A stretch of 32,598 nt of DNA, taken from Pseudomonadales bacterium (GTDB lineage Bacteria; Pseudomonadota; Gammaproteobacteria; Pseudomonadales; Azotimanducaceae). A model generated the notes under the pieces. The model worked only from the letters and a program-made list of their open reading frames with translations, ran no database searches and was not told the origin of the DNA. A program made the position numbers and the translations under genes. The DNA lies in the NCBI GenBank assembly GCA_030728785.1, contig JANQYP010000023.1, positions 1 to 32,598 of the forward strand. The letters run 5' to 3'. Positions 32,582-32,598 of this stretch are shown here, in pieces; position 1 is the stretch's first letter, and every line of letters begins with the position of its first letter.

Positions 32582-32598
32582 ACTCGTAGCTCGCAACC

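Noticed and set aside
1-32598. CRISPR array, tRNA or rRNA gene
   Set aside because: No direct-repeat/spacer pattern of CRISPR size and no cloverleaf or rRNA-like stretch found by eye; the heptamer arrays have no spacers.

Overview
The window looks like chromosomal DNA of a marine-type gammaproteobacterium, possibly a hydrocarbon- or lipid-degrading member of the Cellvibrionales (Halieaceae or Spongiibacteraceae-like). The basis is gene order: corB-ypjD, divergent from ffh-rpsP-rimM-trmD-rplS, followed by xerD-dsbC and later hom-recJ. This arrangement is typical of Pseudomonas and related gammaproteobacteria. The taxon is an inference; no rRNA or other marker settles it.

Layout. (1) 1-13904 is a conserved housekeeping block: a CNNM/CorB-type transporter and a CcsA-like membrane protein on the minus strand, then SRP54 (ffh) and the ribosomal protein/tRNA methylation operon ending at a strong terminator (6000-6028). 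After that come xerD, dsbC, an MFS transporter, an alaC-like aminotransferase, hom and recJ. thrC, often next to hom in relatives, is absent here. (2) 13938-16385 (minus) is a pair of acyl-CoA dehydrogenases that look like the two subunits of a heteromeric enzyme. (3) 16687-19378 (plus) is a Mo/W-bis-PGD oxidoreductase overlapping a small metallophosphoesterase gene. (4) 19486-26491 is an oxidation island. It has a CYP153-like P450 and a PQQ/heme c alcohol dehydrogenase on plus, converging on a three-gene minus-strand cluster and a second CYP153-like P450. The three-gene cluster encodes a TolQ/ExbB/MotA-type proton-channel subunit, a TolR/ExbD-like single-span protein with an unusual periplasmic beta domain, and a two-span membrane protein. 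(5) 26589-30052 (minus) carries an MFS transporter, a luciferase-like oxidoreductase and an MltC-like lytic transglycosylase. (6) 30192-32485 (plus) carries a PHP-domain phosphoesterase, two overlapping MaoC-type hydratase subunits and a DUF1993 protein.

How the genes may work together: the P450s could hydroxylate an alkane, terpene or fatty-acyl chain, and the quinohemoprotein could oxidise the resulting alcohol in the periplasm. The acyl-CoA dehydrogenase and hydratase pairs could then serve beta-oxidation-like steps. No ferredoxin or ferredoxin reductase for the P450s lies in the window.

The most unusual non-gene structure is a set of heptamer (7-nt period) repeat arrays on both sides of the DUF1993 gene. 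A 14-nt (2 x 7) tandem repeat also overlaps the corB stop codon at the left edge. The most interesting gene set is the proton-channel-type three-gene cluster at 23109-25078, whose function I do not recognise.
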